This document shows positions 15,718 to 24,075 of a stretch of 64,000 nt of DNA, one piece after another. The DNA is from Streptomyces flaveolus (GTDB taxonomy: Bacteria; Actinomycetota; Actinomycetes; Streptomycetales; Streptomycetaceae). Numbering within the stretch: the stretch's first letter is position 1; each line of letters opens with the position of its first letter. Below the pieces are notes generated by a model that saw only the letters and a list, made by a program, of their open reading frames with translations, made no database searches and was not told where the DNA came from. Made by a program: the position numbers and the translations under genes. The stretch spans positions 62,001 through 126,000 of the forward strand of contig NZ_JNWV01000002.1 of assembly GCF_000716535.1 (NCBI RefSeq), read 5' to 3'.

Positions 15718-16703
15718 GACAGCGCTCCTGCGACGGTCTCCAGCGTGCGCACGAGCGTGCGCTTGGCCAGCTCCACCTTGAACGCGGTGCCGGGCAGCGG
15801 CCTGGCCCCGGCGAGGGCCGCCTCAGCCGCGCCCCGGAAGGAGTCGGTGCCCGCGCGGGCCCCCCGCAGCGTGTCCTCGGCATCCCGGGCGCGCCACGGG
15901 ATGGTGCCCACTCCGCCCAGTGCCACGCGGGCCTCCCGGACGACGCCGTCCTCGATCACGAGAGCGACGCCGGCCGAGACCAGGGCGAACTCGTAGGACA
16001 CCCGGTCACGGACCTTGAGGTAGTGAGAGCGCGCCCCTTCGGGAAGCAGCGGGACCTCGACCGCGGTGATCAGTTCACCGTGCCGCAGTACGTTCTCGAT
16101 GTGGGGCGTGTCGCCCGGTGGCAGATAGAACCGGGTGAGGGGGACCGACCGGGATCCGTCGGCGCCCTGGACGTGGACGATCGCGTCGAGCGCGGTCAGC
16201 GGTACCGCGACGTCCGAGGCGTGCAGGGCGATGCAGTGGTCGCTCGTGCCCAGGATCGCGTGCATCCGCTGGATCCCGGCGATGGCGGCGCAGCCCGAAC
16301 CCGGGCTGCGCTTGTTGCAGGCGGCGACGGCGGGGTCCCTGAAGTAGCGGCACCGGGCCCGCTGGAGCAGGTTGCCGCCGATGGTGGCCATGTTGCGCAG
16401 TTGTGTGGAGGCGCCGAGCAGAAGGGCTTCCCGTACGAAGGGCACTCGCTCGCTCACGACGGGATCGGCGGCCAGTTCCTCCATCGTCGTCAGCGCGCCG
16501 ACCCGGATCGACGAGGCGGTGTGGGTGATGCCGCCGAGCGGGAGACGGGTGATGTCGACGAGCCGGTCGGGGTGCAGAACACCGTCCTTCATGAGGTCGA
16601 GTTGTGTGGTTCCGCCGGCGAGGAACGAGGCGTTGGGATCGGCGGTGACCACGGCCACGGCCTGGTCGGCGTCGGTGGCCCGGTCGTACTCGAAGGGATG
16701 CAT
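15714..16703 (-). CDS. Xanthine dehydrogenase-family FAD-binding subunit
   Basis: A 329-residue medium subunit of the CO-dehydrogenase flavoprotein family. FAD-binding motifs are LAGGTTQLDLMK (about residue 29) and ATIGGNLLQ (about 111). Just after the second motif a Cys-rich loop (RARCRYFRDPAVAACNKRSPGSGC) matches the region that holds an extra [4Fe-4S] cluster in PaoB-type subunits, so this belongs with the aldehyde-oxidase branch. It passes electrons from the FeS subunit to an acceptor. It lies between the other two subunit genes with a 4-bp overlap on one side and 2 bp on the other. Confidence 0.92.
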   Translation of the reverse strand: MHPFEYDRATDADQAVAVVTADPNASFLAGGTTQLDLMKDGVLHPDRLVDITRLPLGGITHTASSIRVGALTTMEELAADPVVSERVPFVREALLLGASTQLRNMATIGGNLLQRARCRYFRDPAVAACNKRSPGSGCAAIAGIQRMHAILGTSDHCIALHASDVAVPLTALDAIVHVQGADGSRSVPLTRFYLPPGDTPHIENVLRHGELITAVEVPLLPEGARSHYLKVRDRVSYEFALVSAGVALVIEDGVVREARVALGGVGTIPWRARDAEDTLRGARAGTDSFRGAAEAALAGARPLPGTAFKVELAKRTLVRTLETVAGALS

Positions 16704-16705
16704 GG

Positions 16706-17224
16706 TCAGCCCTCCGCCGTCACGTCGCGGATCGCCGCGCGAATGTTCGGATAGGCGCCGCAGCGGCAGATGTTGCCGCTCATGAACTCACGGATGTCGT
16801 CGTCCGAGTTCGCGCGCCCTTCGGCGATGAGGCAGATCGCGGACATGATCTGCCCCGGCGTGCAGTAACCGCACTGGAAGGCGTCACGCCGGGCGAAGGC
16901 CGCCTGCATGGGATGCAGCTCGCCGTCGACCGACAGGGCCTCGACGGTGGTGATCTCGCGCCCCTCGTACTGGGCGGCCAGCGCCAGACACGACACGATG
17001 CGCCTGCCGTCGACCATGACCGTGCAGGCACCGCACGCGCCCTGGTCGCACCCCTTCTTCGCGCCGGTCAGGCCCACGTGATCACGCAGTGCGTCGAGCA
17101 GCGTGACCCGCGCGTCGAGACTGAGCCGGTGCAGTGTGCCGTTGACATTGAGGGTGACGTCGACGAGGGGCACTGGTGAGGGTGACTGGGGGGCCGGGCG
17201 CGCATCGGGTTCCAGATGCTTCAT
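16706..17224 (-). CDS. Xanthine dehydrogenase-family (2Fe-2S) subunit
   Basis: A 172-residue small subunit with two [2Fe-2S] clusters. The ferredoxin-like cluster is GCDQGACGACTVMVDG followed by CLAL; the second is FQCGYCTPGQIM with SGNICRCGAYPNI. It relays electrons from the molybdenum site to FAD. It is the first gene of the operon. Its N-terminus is short and Pro-rich with no twin-arginine motif, which argues for a cytoplasmic complex. Confidence 0.93.
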   Translation of the reverse strand: MKHLEPDARPAPQSPSPVPLVDVTLNVNGTLHRLSLDARVTLLDALRDHVGLTGAKKGCDQGACGACTVMVDGRRIVSCLALAAQYEGREITTVEALSVDGELHPMQAAFARRDAFQCGYCTPGQIMSAICLIAEGRANSDDDIREFMSGNICRCGAYPNIRAAIRDVTAEG

Positions 17225-17415
17225 GGTGCCTCAATTCTGATCTTCCCGGTGGGATTGCTGCCGGAAGGGGAATTCCGGTGTGGGGAAGACGTGGCTGCAC
17301 ACCTGCGGGAGGTTGTCGCTGGTGCGAAACTAGTCCGGGTTATTACTTTTGTAAAATTGGGGCGGAATATCCCTTTCCTTTCGGAATTGACGGAGAAGAA
17401 GGGCCGCCCCCACGG
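17225..17415 (-). promoter_or_regulatory. AT-rich leader upstream of the molybdenum operon
   Basis: A markedly AT-rich patch (around 17335-17400, containing tattacttttgtaaaattg) between the HTH regulator stop and the FeS-subunit start. It is unusual for this genome and is the likely promoter/operator region of the three-subunit operon; the neighbouring HTH regulator is a candidate to bind here. Confidence 0.4.
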
Positions 17416-18312
17416 TCATCGGCGCGGCGACTGCTCGTCCTTGGACCGGGCCGCCGCGTCCGCCGCCCCTGCCGGGAGCCCGGTGGCGGCCCAGCCCGTC
17501 AGGAAGGTCAGGGCCTGCGCGGTCGGCGAGTGCGGTTCCGCGGTGTAGACGAGCAGACTCTGCTCCGTCGAGCCCCGCACATCGAGCACCTGGAAGTCCA
17601 GGCTGAGCTCCCCGGCGATCGGGTGGACGAACTCCTTGCGGCCGTGACGCTGGGACCGGACCCTGTGGTCGGACCACCATCGGCGGAAGTCCGGGTCCTT
17701 CAGGGAGAGTTCCCCGACGAGCCGGGCGAGTTCGGGATCGTTCGGGTAGCGGCCGGCGTCCATGCGGAGATAGGCCACACACTCCTGGGCGACTCTCTCC
17801 CAGTGCGCGTACAGCCCGCGGACCTCGGGGTCGAGGAAGGTGAGCCATATGTGGTTGCGGCGCTTGGCCGGCAGCCTGGAGTAGTCGGTGAACAGCGCCG
17901 CGCCCAGGCTGTTCCACGCCAGGACGTCCATACGGCGGCCGAGCACGAGCGCCGGGACGTTCACCATGCTGTCCAGGAGGACCTGGGTCGCCCGCGACAC
18001 CTGCTGGCTCCTCGGCGCGGCCGGCTTCGGCCCGCCCGACATACCGGCCTCTGCCGCGCACCTCAACAGGTACTCCTCCTCGTCGGGACGGAGCTCCAGC
18101 GCCCTGGCCAGGGCCGTGAGGATGGCCGGCGAGGCCGACCTCGCACGGCCCTGTTCCAGCCTCACGACGTAGTCCACGCTGACGCCCGCCAGCGAGGCGA
18201 GTTCCTCGCGCCGCAGTCCCGGCACCCGGCGGTGCCCGGACGTGGGCAGCCCCACTTGCTCCGCACTGACCCGGGCACGGCAAGCGCGCAGGTATGCACC
18301 GAGCTCTGTCAC
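17416..18312 (-). CDS. HTH transcriptional regulator with MmyB-like ligand-binding domain
   Basis: A 298-residue regulator. The XRE-type helix-turn-helix spans about residues 30-85, with the family pattern RREELASLAGVSVDYVVRLEQGR. The C-terminal two-thirds is the MmyB-like (PAS-fold) domain, recognisable from VLGRRMDVLAWNSLGAALF and the DPEVRGLY stretch; in relatives it binds a fatty-acid-like ligand. It is followed by the molybdenum operon and preceded by an SDR and an MFS exporter, all on the same strand. Such regulators commonly control adjacent SDR or transporter genes; the target here is inferred. Confidence 0.9.
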   Translation of the reverse strand: MTELGAYLRACRARVSAEQVGLPTSGHRRVPGLRREELASLAGVSVDYVVRLEQGRARSASPAILTALARALELRPDEEEYLLRCAAEAGMSGGPKPAAPRSQQVSRATQVLLDSMVNVPALVLGRRMDVLAWNSLGAALFTDYSRLPAKRRNHIWLTFLDPEVRGLYAHWERVAQECVAYLRMDAGRYPNDPELARLVGELSLKDPDFRRWWSDHRVRSQRHGRKEFVHPIAGELSLDFQVLDVRGSTEQSLLVYTAEPHSPTAQALTFLTGWAATGLPAGAADAAARSKDEQSPRR

Positions 18313-18356
18313 GGCGGCCTCCTTCTCGTACGAGCCGTGCCGGGTCGTGCGACCGG

Positions 18357-19205
18357 TCAGACGGCGGCCTTCGCGTCGTCATGGTCGGTGGACAGGGCCA
18401 GCTCCCGCCAGGTGTCGGTCTCCTCGCGAAGCTGAGCGATCTTGTGGTCCATGGCCGCCGCGCAGTCGCTTCCGAGCTGGGCGCGCAGCGGCGGGTGGGC
18501 GGCGTCCGCGAGGACGAGGACGGCCGCGGCGCCCTTGACGGGGTCACCGGGCTGGGCGTGGTTGAGCCCGGGCACGGCCTGCCGCACGGCGCCGGCGGTC
18601 CCGGCGTAGTCGGGGATGACCTGGCCCTCCGTGAGCAGGCTCGTGGCGTCGAGGAAGTCGGTGCGGAAATATCCCGGCTCGACGATCGTGACCTGGATGC
18701 CCAGCGGTGCCAGTTCGGCGCGCATCGCCTCGGACAGGCCTTCCACGGCGAACTTGGTGGAGCAGTAGACGCCGAAACCCGCCACGCTCTCGAAACCCCC
18801 GACGGAACTCAGGTTGAGGATGCGGCCCGACCTCTGCCGGCGCATGACCGGCAGTACGGCGCGGGTGACGTTGGCCAGACCGAAGACGTTGGTGTCGTAG
18901 ACCGAGCGGAACGCGGCGTCGGAGGTCTCCTCCACCGCGCCCAGCACGCCGCGTCCGGCGTTGTTGACCAGGACGTCGATGGTCCCGAACCTCTCGACGG
19001 CTGCCCCGACGGCTTCGCGGGCCTGTGCCTCGTCGGTGACGTCCAGGGCGACGGCGAGCAGGCTGTCCCCGTACCGGGAGAGCGCGTCCCGGACGTCCTG
19101 GGGCCTGCGGGCCGTCGCCACGACCTTGTCGCCCCGCTCAAGTGCCTGACGTGCGATCTCCAGGCCGAAACCGCGGGACGCGCCAGTGATGAACCAAGTG
19201 GTCAT
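18357..19205 (-). CDS. SDR family oxidoreductase
   Basis: A 282-residue classical short-chain dehydrogenase: TGASRGFG at residues 7-14, NNAG at 81-84, Ser about 133 (LNLSSVGG), Tyr147 and Lys151 in GVYCSTK. The start is the ATG at 19205 after an AGGCAG ribosome-binding site. It is similar in length and layout to the SDR at 12350, including the C-terminal ELALSTD-like ending, so the two are paralogues. Its position 44 bp upstream of the HTH regulator and 38 bp from the MFS gene suggests one transcript. Substrate unknown. Confidence 0.9.
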   Translation of the reverse strand: MTTWFITGASRGFGLEIARQALERGDKVVATARRPQDVRDALSRYGDSLLAVALDVTDEAQAREAVGAAVERFGTIDVLVNNAGRGVLGAVEETSDAAFRSVYDTNVFGLANVTRAVLPVMRRQRSGRILNLSSVGGFESVAGFGVYCSTKFAVEGLSEAMRAELAPLGIQVTIVEPGYFRTDFLDATSLLTEGQVIPDYAGTAGAVRQAVPGLNHAQPGDPVKGAAAVLVLADAAHPPLRAQLGSDCAAAMDHKIAQLREETDTWRELALSTDHDDAKAAV

Positions 19206-19243
19206 GCCACTGCCTTTCATTCGTTCGATGGTAGGAAAACGGG

Positions 19244-20512
19244 TCAGACGGAGCGAATTGCCGAGCGGGATCCGGGCCGGTCCCGGCGGGCGGCGAGAGC
19301 GCCCGCCGGCACGGCGAGCAGGACCACCAGCAACCCGAACCACGAGAAGGCGGCGGCGAGGCCGAACCGGGACGCGGCGGTGCCCAGGGCGACCACCGGC
19401 ACACTCACCGCCAGGTAGGCCAGGGCGAAGAACCCCGGCAGGAGCTGCGGATGGCCCCCGGCGACCACCACCGCCGTCACGGTGCTGGTGGACCCCATGA
19501 ACGACAGGCCGAACCCCGCGCCGGTGATCGCCGCGCCGACGAAGAACAGCACGGCGTGAGCCGTGTCGAACCCGATCACGGACACCCCGACCCCGGCCAC
19601 CAGCAGCGCGCACCCCGTCACCGACGCCGCCCGGTCGCCGAGCCTGCGCAGCACCATCGGAGCGACGCCGCCGCAGCCCTGCACCACGAGGATCACCAGC
19701 GAGGACAGTGCCCTGTCGGTGGTGTGCAGCAGGCCGGCGACCAGGTCGACGCCCAGTGCCAGATACAGGCCCACGACCGCCCAGCCGGCCGTCACCATGG
19801 GGGCGACCCGCAGCAGGGTCCCGCGAGGCTCCGCCCCCAGCCGCAGCACCCGGGGACGCCAGGGTCCGAGCCGGTCCGGCACGGCCTGCCAGGCGGGGAT
19901 CGACCGCACCAGGAGCAGCCCGCCGATGGACAGGACGGTCAGCACGACGAACGGGGTGACCAGCGGCGCGGGAGCGAACCGCACGGCGAGGCCGGAGAAG
20001 ACCGCGCCCAGCGCGATGCCTGTGGAGGTCGCCGCGCTGTTGGCGGCCGACGCGGCCCGGTGACTGCGGTCCCGGTGCAGGTCGGCCAGTGCCGAGCCCG
20101 CGCCGCTGGTCAGCAAGCCGACCGCGACGCCCTGGACCAGGCGGGCCAGGCACAGGGCCCAGGCCCCGGTGGCCACGAGGAACACGAGGAAGCTGACGAC
20201 GGCGGTGGCCAGCGCCCCCACGATCGTGCGTTGCGTCCCCAGGTGCTCGGCCAGGCCCCCGGCGAGGAGCAGGGTCAGGATCGCACCGAGGGCGTAGCAG
20301 GCGTACACGACCGTCGAGGTGGCCGTGCCGAAGTGCCATCGCTGCTGGTAGAGCCCGTACAGCGGAGACGGCGCGCTGCTGGCGGCCATGACGACGAACA
20401 CCACGCCGACCACGGTGCGGAAGTGCCAGGGACGGTACGTCCGGCCGTGGTGGGCGGTGCGGTGCCGGGCCCTTGGGGGCTGGAGGACGGCCGGCTTGTC
20501 GGTGGCGTTCAT
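19244..20512 (-). CDS. MFS transporter
   Basis: An integral membrane protein of about 420 residues with roughly 12 hydrophobic helices. The first helix region carries SAPSPLYGLYQQRWHFG, a signature I associate with a drug-efflux-like MFS group in actinobacteria, and the loop 2-3 motif reads GGLAEHLGTQRTIVG. It probably exports a small molecule by proton antiport; the substrate is unknown. The start is uncertain. The ATG at 20512 has GGAG 12 bases upstream, and in-frame ATGs at 20524 and 20554 are possible. It is the first gene of a minus-strand group with the SDR and HTH regulator. Confidence 0.88.
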   Translation of the reverse strand: MNATDKPAVLQPPRARHRTAHHGRTYRPWHFRTVVGVVFVVMAASSAPSPLYGLYQQRWHFGTATSTVVYACYALGAILTLLLAGGLAEHLGTQRTIVGALATAVVSFLVFLVATGAWALCLARLVQGVAVGLLTSGAGSALADLHRDRSHRAASAANSAATSTGIALGAVFSGLAVRFAPAPLVTPFVVLTVLSIGGLLLVRSIPAWQAVPDRLGPWRPRVLRLGAEPRGTLLRVAPMVTAGWAVVGLYLALGVDLVAGLLHTTDRALSSLVILVVQGCGGVAPMVLRRLGDRAASVTGCALLVAGVGVSVIGFDTAHAVLFFVGAAITGAGFGLSFMGSTSTVTAVVVAGGHPQLLPGFFALAYLAVSVPVVALGTAASRFGLAAAFSWFGLLVVLLAVPAGALAARRDRPGSRSAIRSV

Positions 20513-20641
20513 GAGGCTTGCCATCTCCGTGGGACGCGCGGTTCGCCGCGGCATGGACAGGTGTGTGGCGGGGCGCCTTCATGTGGCGAAGCCGCCTTGC
20601 GGAATCCATCGTCGTGACGGAGCGCCCTGGCATACAGGGAG

Positions 20642-20674
20642 GGCTTTTCCTGGGCATGGCTCCCTAGGAAAGCC
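20642..20674 (-). terminator. Hairpin downstream of the decayed response regulator
   Basis: GGCTTTTCCT pairs with AGGAAAGCC (one bulged base) across a 14-base loop. It sits just past the 3' end of the broken response regulator, so it probably is its old terminator. Confidence 0.45.
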
Positions 20675-20689
20675 AGTACCAGGCACGCG

Positions 20690-21149
20690 GCGCGGCTTCC
20701 TGCCGGAGCAGGAGTCCGGTGCCGTAGGCGAAGAGCACGCCTGGACGCGGTCGCGCGCCTCGATCTTGGCGAGGTTGTGGCCAGTGGGGGGACGCGACGG
20801 TGGGATCGGCGCGGTGGAGCCGTTCGGCGATCTCGGCGTTGGTCCAGTCGGCGGCGACGGCGGTGAGTACGTGGCGTTCGCGCTCGGTGAGGTCGGCGAG
20901 TGGCGTCGTCGCCGCGACGAGTTCCTCCGGCTCCGGCGCGCGAAGGCGGTCAGGACCAGGACGCGGGAGCGGCCACCGGACCCGGCGATGCGGCGGCGGC
21001 CCCGATGCAGTCGATGCCCGGCATCCGGACGTCCATCAGGACCAGCCGCCGTGGGTGTCCGGTAGAGGGCGGCGCGCTCGCGCATGCCGACCGGTACGAC
21101 GTGGTCGCCGACATGCCCGGTCGGCAGTCTCCCCAGGCCGAGGCCATGC
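20690..21149 (-). pseudogene. Decayed NarL/LuxR-type response regulator
   Basis: Pieces of a two-component response regulator lie in order but in different reading frames. First is a receiver phosphosite segment (LVLMDVRMPGIDCIGAA). Next comes RVLVLTAFA in a second frame, then a HTH segment close to LTERERHVLTAVAADW and NAEIAERL in another frame, and finally NLAKIEARDRVQA followed by FAYGTGLLLR after a further shift. At least three frameshifts are needed to join them, and the receiver middle is partly missing. No intact open frame remains. No histidine kinase gene is adjacent. Confidence 0.7.
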
Positions 21150-21156
21150 TGCCCGG

Positions 21157-22131
21157 CTAGGCCTGGTCACGCAGTCTCCGCCACAGTCGGGTGCGGTGCA
21201 GTACGTAGAGCGCGGCGAGCAGGACGACCGCCTGAAGTCCTATGGCCAGCAGCCAGAAGACCGCCCTGCTCTCCAACCGGTTGGTCAGGAACTCGAAGTT
21301 CATGCCGAAGAAGCCGGTCAGGAAGGACAGCGGCAGGAAGATCACCGACACGATGGTCAACCGGTTGATCACACCGTTCTGTTCGTCCGCGACCAGGGAC
21401 CCGTAACTGGCGAAGGCCCGGCGGGTGGCCTCCTGGAGGGACTCGATGTCCGCGAGGACCAGCCGTGCAGCGCGCTGGAACTCCTGGGCGAGCCGCTGAC
21501 GCTCCACCGGGAAGTCGCGGCTCATCATCCTGCGGGTGATCATCTCTTCGACCACCTGCAAGAACGGCAGCAGCGAGTGGTGCAGGACGGCGGCACGACG
21601 GCGCAACTGGGACAGACGGTAGATCTGCTCGGGGCGCCGCTGCTCGAACATGTCGTCCTCCAGCTCTTCCACCTGGAGCAGCGCGCGCACCGCGGCACGA
21701 CGATACGTCGCCAGCGCCTCCTGGAGCATCAGGAACAGCGTGGAGACGGCGTCGTGGGGCTTCTCCCGCCGAAGGTGCGTCGTGATGTCCGCCGCCAGGA
21801 CGGCCCGGCCCCGGTGGCAGAGGACCAGGAAGCGTTCCCCGGCCACGACGTGCAGCTGGGTCACCCGCTCGTCGTGCACCAGCGGTACGACGAAGCCGGC
21901 GATGTCGCCCAGAAATTCGGCCCGCGCGGACTCGCCCTGTCTGCCGAACCAGGTCAGCTCCTCGCCGTCCAGCCCGAGCCGGTGGGCCAGTGGCTGGTCC
22001 GCCGGGCTCTCCTGGTCGGGCAGTTCCACGTCGAGGAGCAGGAAACGGTCCAGGGCGAGCCGCTGACGCGCCTCCGCCACGGAGAGGCGCGTGGCGGCCC
22101 CCTCCGGCATCGACACCATCGTTACGATCAT
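21157..22131 (-). CDS. corA: CorA-like magnesium/divalent cation transporter
   Basis: A protein of about 324 residues with a long acidic, helical cytoplasmic N-domain and two C-terminal membrane helices. The family signature GMN is present in LTGFFGMNFEF at the end of the first helix, and the preceding stalk ends NRLTIVSVIFLPLSF. CorA pentamers import Mg2+ (or Co2+/Zn2+ in some branches). I chose the ATG at 22131 (MIVTMVSM), which has GAGG just upstream; further ATGs follow at 22119 and 22110. The much longer upstream open frame is low-complexity and antisense to the next gene. No partner gene is evident. Confidence 0.9.
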   Translation of the reverse strand: MIVTMVSMPEGAATRLSVAEARQRLALDRFLLLDVELPDQESPADQPLAHRLGLDGEELTWFGRQGESARAEFLGDIAGFVVPLVHDERVTQLHVVAGERFLVLCHRGRAVLAADITTHLRREKPHDAVSTLFLMLQEALATYRRAAVRALLQVEELEDDMFEQRRPEQIYRLSQLRRRAAVLHHSLLPFLQVVEEMITRRMMSRDFPVERQRLAQEFQRAARLVLADIESLQEATRRAFASYGSLVADEQNGVINRLTIVSVIFLPLSFLTGFFGMNFEFLTNRLESRAVFWLLAIGLQAVVLLAALYVLHRTRLWRRLRDQA

Positions 22132-22207
22132 CGTCCTCACCGCGATCCTCGCCCCGCCCCGGCGCGCGGCCCCCGGTCGGCCTCGTTTCCGTACTGCGCG
22201 CTGTGGT

Positions 22208-22675
22208 TCAGTGCGGCGGGGCGGAGGATGCCGCGTCCGTACGCCGGGACGGCCCGCCGCCGGCGAGGACCAGTTCCTTCGCCCGCCGGAACTCGTCGTC
22301 GGTGATGTCTCCGTGCGTGCGCATCTCGGACAGTTTCGCGAGTTCGTCGGCGCTGCTCGGGGGTGCGTCCGCCCAGGCGGCCCGGCGGATGTAGTCGTCG
22401 ACGGCCTGCTGTCGCGCACGGGCCTGCTCCGCCTCCCGGTGACCCATGTGCCTGCCGCGGGCGATCAGGTAGACGAAGACGCCCAGGAAGGGCAGGACGA
22501 CGACGAACACGAGCCAGCCGGCCTTGCCCCAGCCACCCAGGTCGTCGTCACGGAAGATGTCGGTCACGACCCGGAAGAGAAGGATGAACCACATGATCCA
22601 CACGAAGAACACCAGCATGGACCAGAAGACACTCAGCGCCGGATAGTCGTAGGCGAGATAGGTGTGCGCGCTCAT
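22208..22675 (-). CDS. SHOCT-domain membrane protein
   Basis: A 155-residue protein. Two hydrophobic helices (about residues 14-36 and 48-70, with PFLGVFVYLI typical of the PLDc_N-like module) are followed by a charged linker and a C-terminal SHOCT motif (DELAKLSEMRTHGDITDDEFRRAK). The start is the ATG at 22675 with a strong GGAGGAG ribosome-binding site. SHOCT proteins are widespread in Streptomyces membranes; function is not established. It stands alone upstream of corA on the same strand (about 75 bp gap). Confidence 0.85.
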   Translation of the reverse strand: MSAHTYLAYDYPALSVFWSMLVFFVWIMWFILLFRVVTDIFRDDDLGGWGKAGWLVFVVVLPFLGVFVYLIARGRHMGHREAEQARARQQAVDDYIRRAAWADAPPSSADELAKLSEMRTHGDITDDEFRRAKELVLAGGGPSRRTDAASSAPPH

Positions 22676-23104
22676 GTCTCCTCCTCCGCTCCGGGTCCGC
22701 ACCCGGTGGTCGTCGCGTACGCCCCTCAGCGTGGACGGGGCGGGACCGCGGCCACCTCACCCGGGGCGGGTGAACGTCCGGTCCCCGTCCGGGAGCGGCT
22801 GAGCTCCGTCGGCGCGAGCGCCGGTCGACGGCCCGGACGGGAGGGGCCCCGCCGGGAAGCCGCCGCGATCCGGCGTGCGAGGTGTGACCACGGGACTCGG
22901 TCACGGCTTCTCCTCAGGCGATCGGGGTCCCCCTCTTCGGACGGCCCTTGGGACCGTGTGCGGGGCACCTCACCGGGCCGGCGTGCCGCCGACGGTCGCC
23001 GTGGGCGTCACCCCTGGCGGGTGATCCGCGCCGCGGACCAGGACGGTGAGGTGGGTACCGAGGGCCGGCGGTCGGCCTGGGCGGACCGGATGAAGAGGCA
23101 CGAG
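22676..23104. other. Divergent intergenic region
   Basis: About 430 bp between the divergent SHOCT protein and potassium channel. It should hold both promoters. Open frames here are Arg/Pro-rich with no motif, and I see no gene. Confidence 0.45.
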
Positions 23105-23683
23105 ATGACCGATCCAGCGGCTGCGGGGAAGCGACAGGCCCGGCCGGAGCGGACGGCGCGTCGCGGCCGGCCGGGTCCCTTGGCGACGGCCGCCTCCGTC
23201 GTCCGCTCGGCCAGCGTGGCGGTCGGCCTCGTCACCGCGTACTACCTGTTGCCGCTGGACTGGCACGGCGAGGACGTCACCGCGCTGGCCCTCGTCGGTG
23301 GGCTGCTGGCGGTCGGCCTCTTCTTCGGCTGGGAGGTGTGGCTCATCAGGCGCTCGCCCTCGCCGAGGCTGAAGGCCCTCGAGGCCGTGGCCGCCACCGT
23401 AGCCCTGTACCTGGTGCTCTTCGCGAGCGGCTACTACCTGCTCGAACGCGCTGTACCCGGATCCTTCAACGAGCACCTGAGCAGAACCGACGCGTTGTAC
23501 TTCACGCTCACCACGTTCACCACCGTCGGCTTCGGTGACGTCCTCGCGATCTCCCAGACGGGCAGGGTGCTGGTGATGTGCCAGATGGTGTGCAGTGTCC
23601 TGCTCGTGGGTCTGGCCGTACGGGTGCTCGGGGCCGCGGTCCGCGCCGGCCTTCGACGCCGGGGGCGGGACACCCCGGAGTGA
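23105..23683 (+). CDS. Ion channel protein (potassium channel pore)
   Basis: A 192-residue membrane protein with the potassium selectivity filter TVGFGD at residues 140-145, preceded by a pore helix (DALYFTLTTFT). Four hydrophobic segments are visible (about 33-55, 62-81, 93-115, 157-180), so two extra helices precede a KcsA-like two-helix pore. The N-terminus is basic and cytoplasmic. No regulatory RCK domain is attached. The start is the ATG at 23105; another in-frame ATG lies at 23090. It probably conducts K+ passively. Confidence 0.87.
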   Translation: MTDPAAAGKRQARPERTARRGRPGPLATAASVVRSASVAVGLVTAYYLLPLDWHGEDVTALALVGGLLAVGLFFGWEVWLIRRSPSPRLKALEAVAATVALYLVLFASGYYLLERAVPGSFNEHLSRTDALYFTLTTFTTVGFGDVLAISQTGRVLVMCQMVCSVLLVGLAVRVLGAAVRAGLRRRGRDTPE

Positions 23684-23747
23684 GGCTTCCCGGCGCCGGG
23701 GCGGCGGAGCGGCCGGGAGGGGGCAGGCCGCCGGAGCGGTGCCCGGA

Positions 23748-23945
23748 TCACGACGGCGTCTGGCGCAACTCCAGCACCCGCAACCCCAAGGACTGGCAGC
23801 GCGCGAGCAGCCCGTACAGGTGTGCCTCGTCGACGACCGCTCCGAAGAGGATGGTCTGACCGGCCATCAGGACGTGGTCCAGCTCGGGGAACGCCTTGAC
23901 CAGCGTGTCGGTCATCCGTCCGTCGACGCGAATCTCGTAGCGCAT
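23748..23945 (-). CDS. Conserved hypothetical protein (65 aa)
   Basis: A short soluble protein starting MRYEIRVDGR and ending RVLELRQTPS, with a beta-alpha-beta look (LFGAVVDEAHLYGLLARCQ). I recognise the pattern from Streptomyces small proteins of unknown function. The ATG at 23945 is the better start; the longer frame adds a Gly-rich leader. It is convergent with the channel gene and about 130 bp upstream of the LAL regulator stop codon on the same strand. Confidence 0.65.
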   Translation of the reverse strand: MRYEIRVDGRMTDTLVKAFPELDHVLMAGQTILFGAVVDEAHLYGLLARCQSLGLRVLELRQTPS

Positions 23946-24075
23946 GAGCCGCTCTTCCCCACGTTCCCCACGGGCCTGCATGGTCCCTCCGTACGATCCT
24001 CCGGCCCCGGTCACGGCACCGCTTCACCCGTGGGAGGTGACACCGCCTGCCGCGCAGACACCGCGAAGCGTTCCG

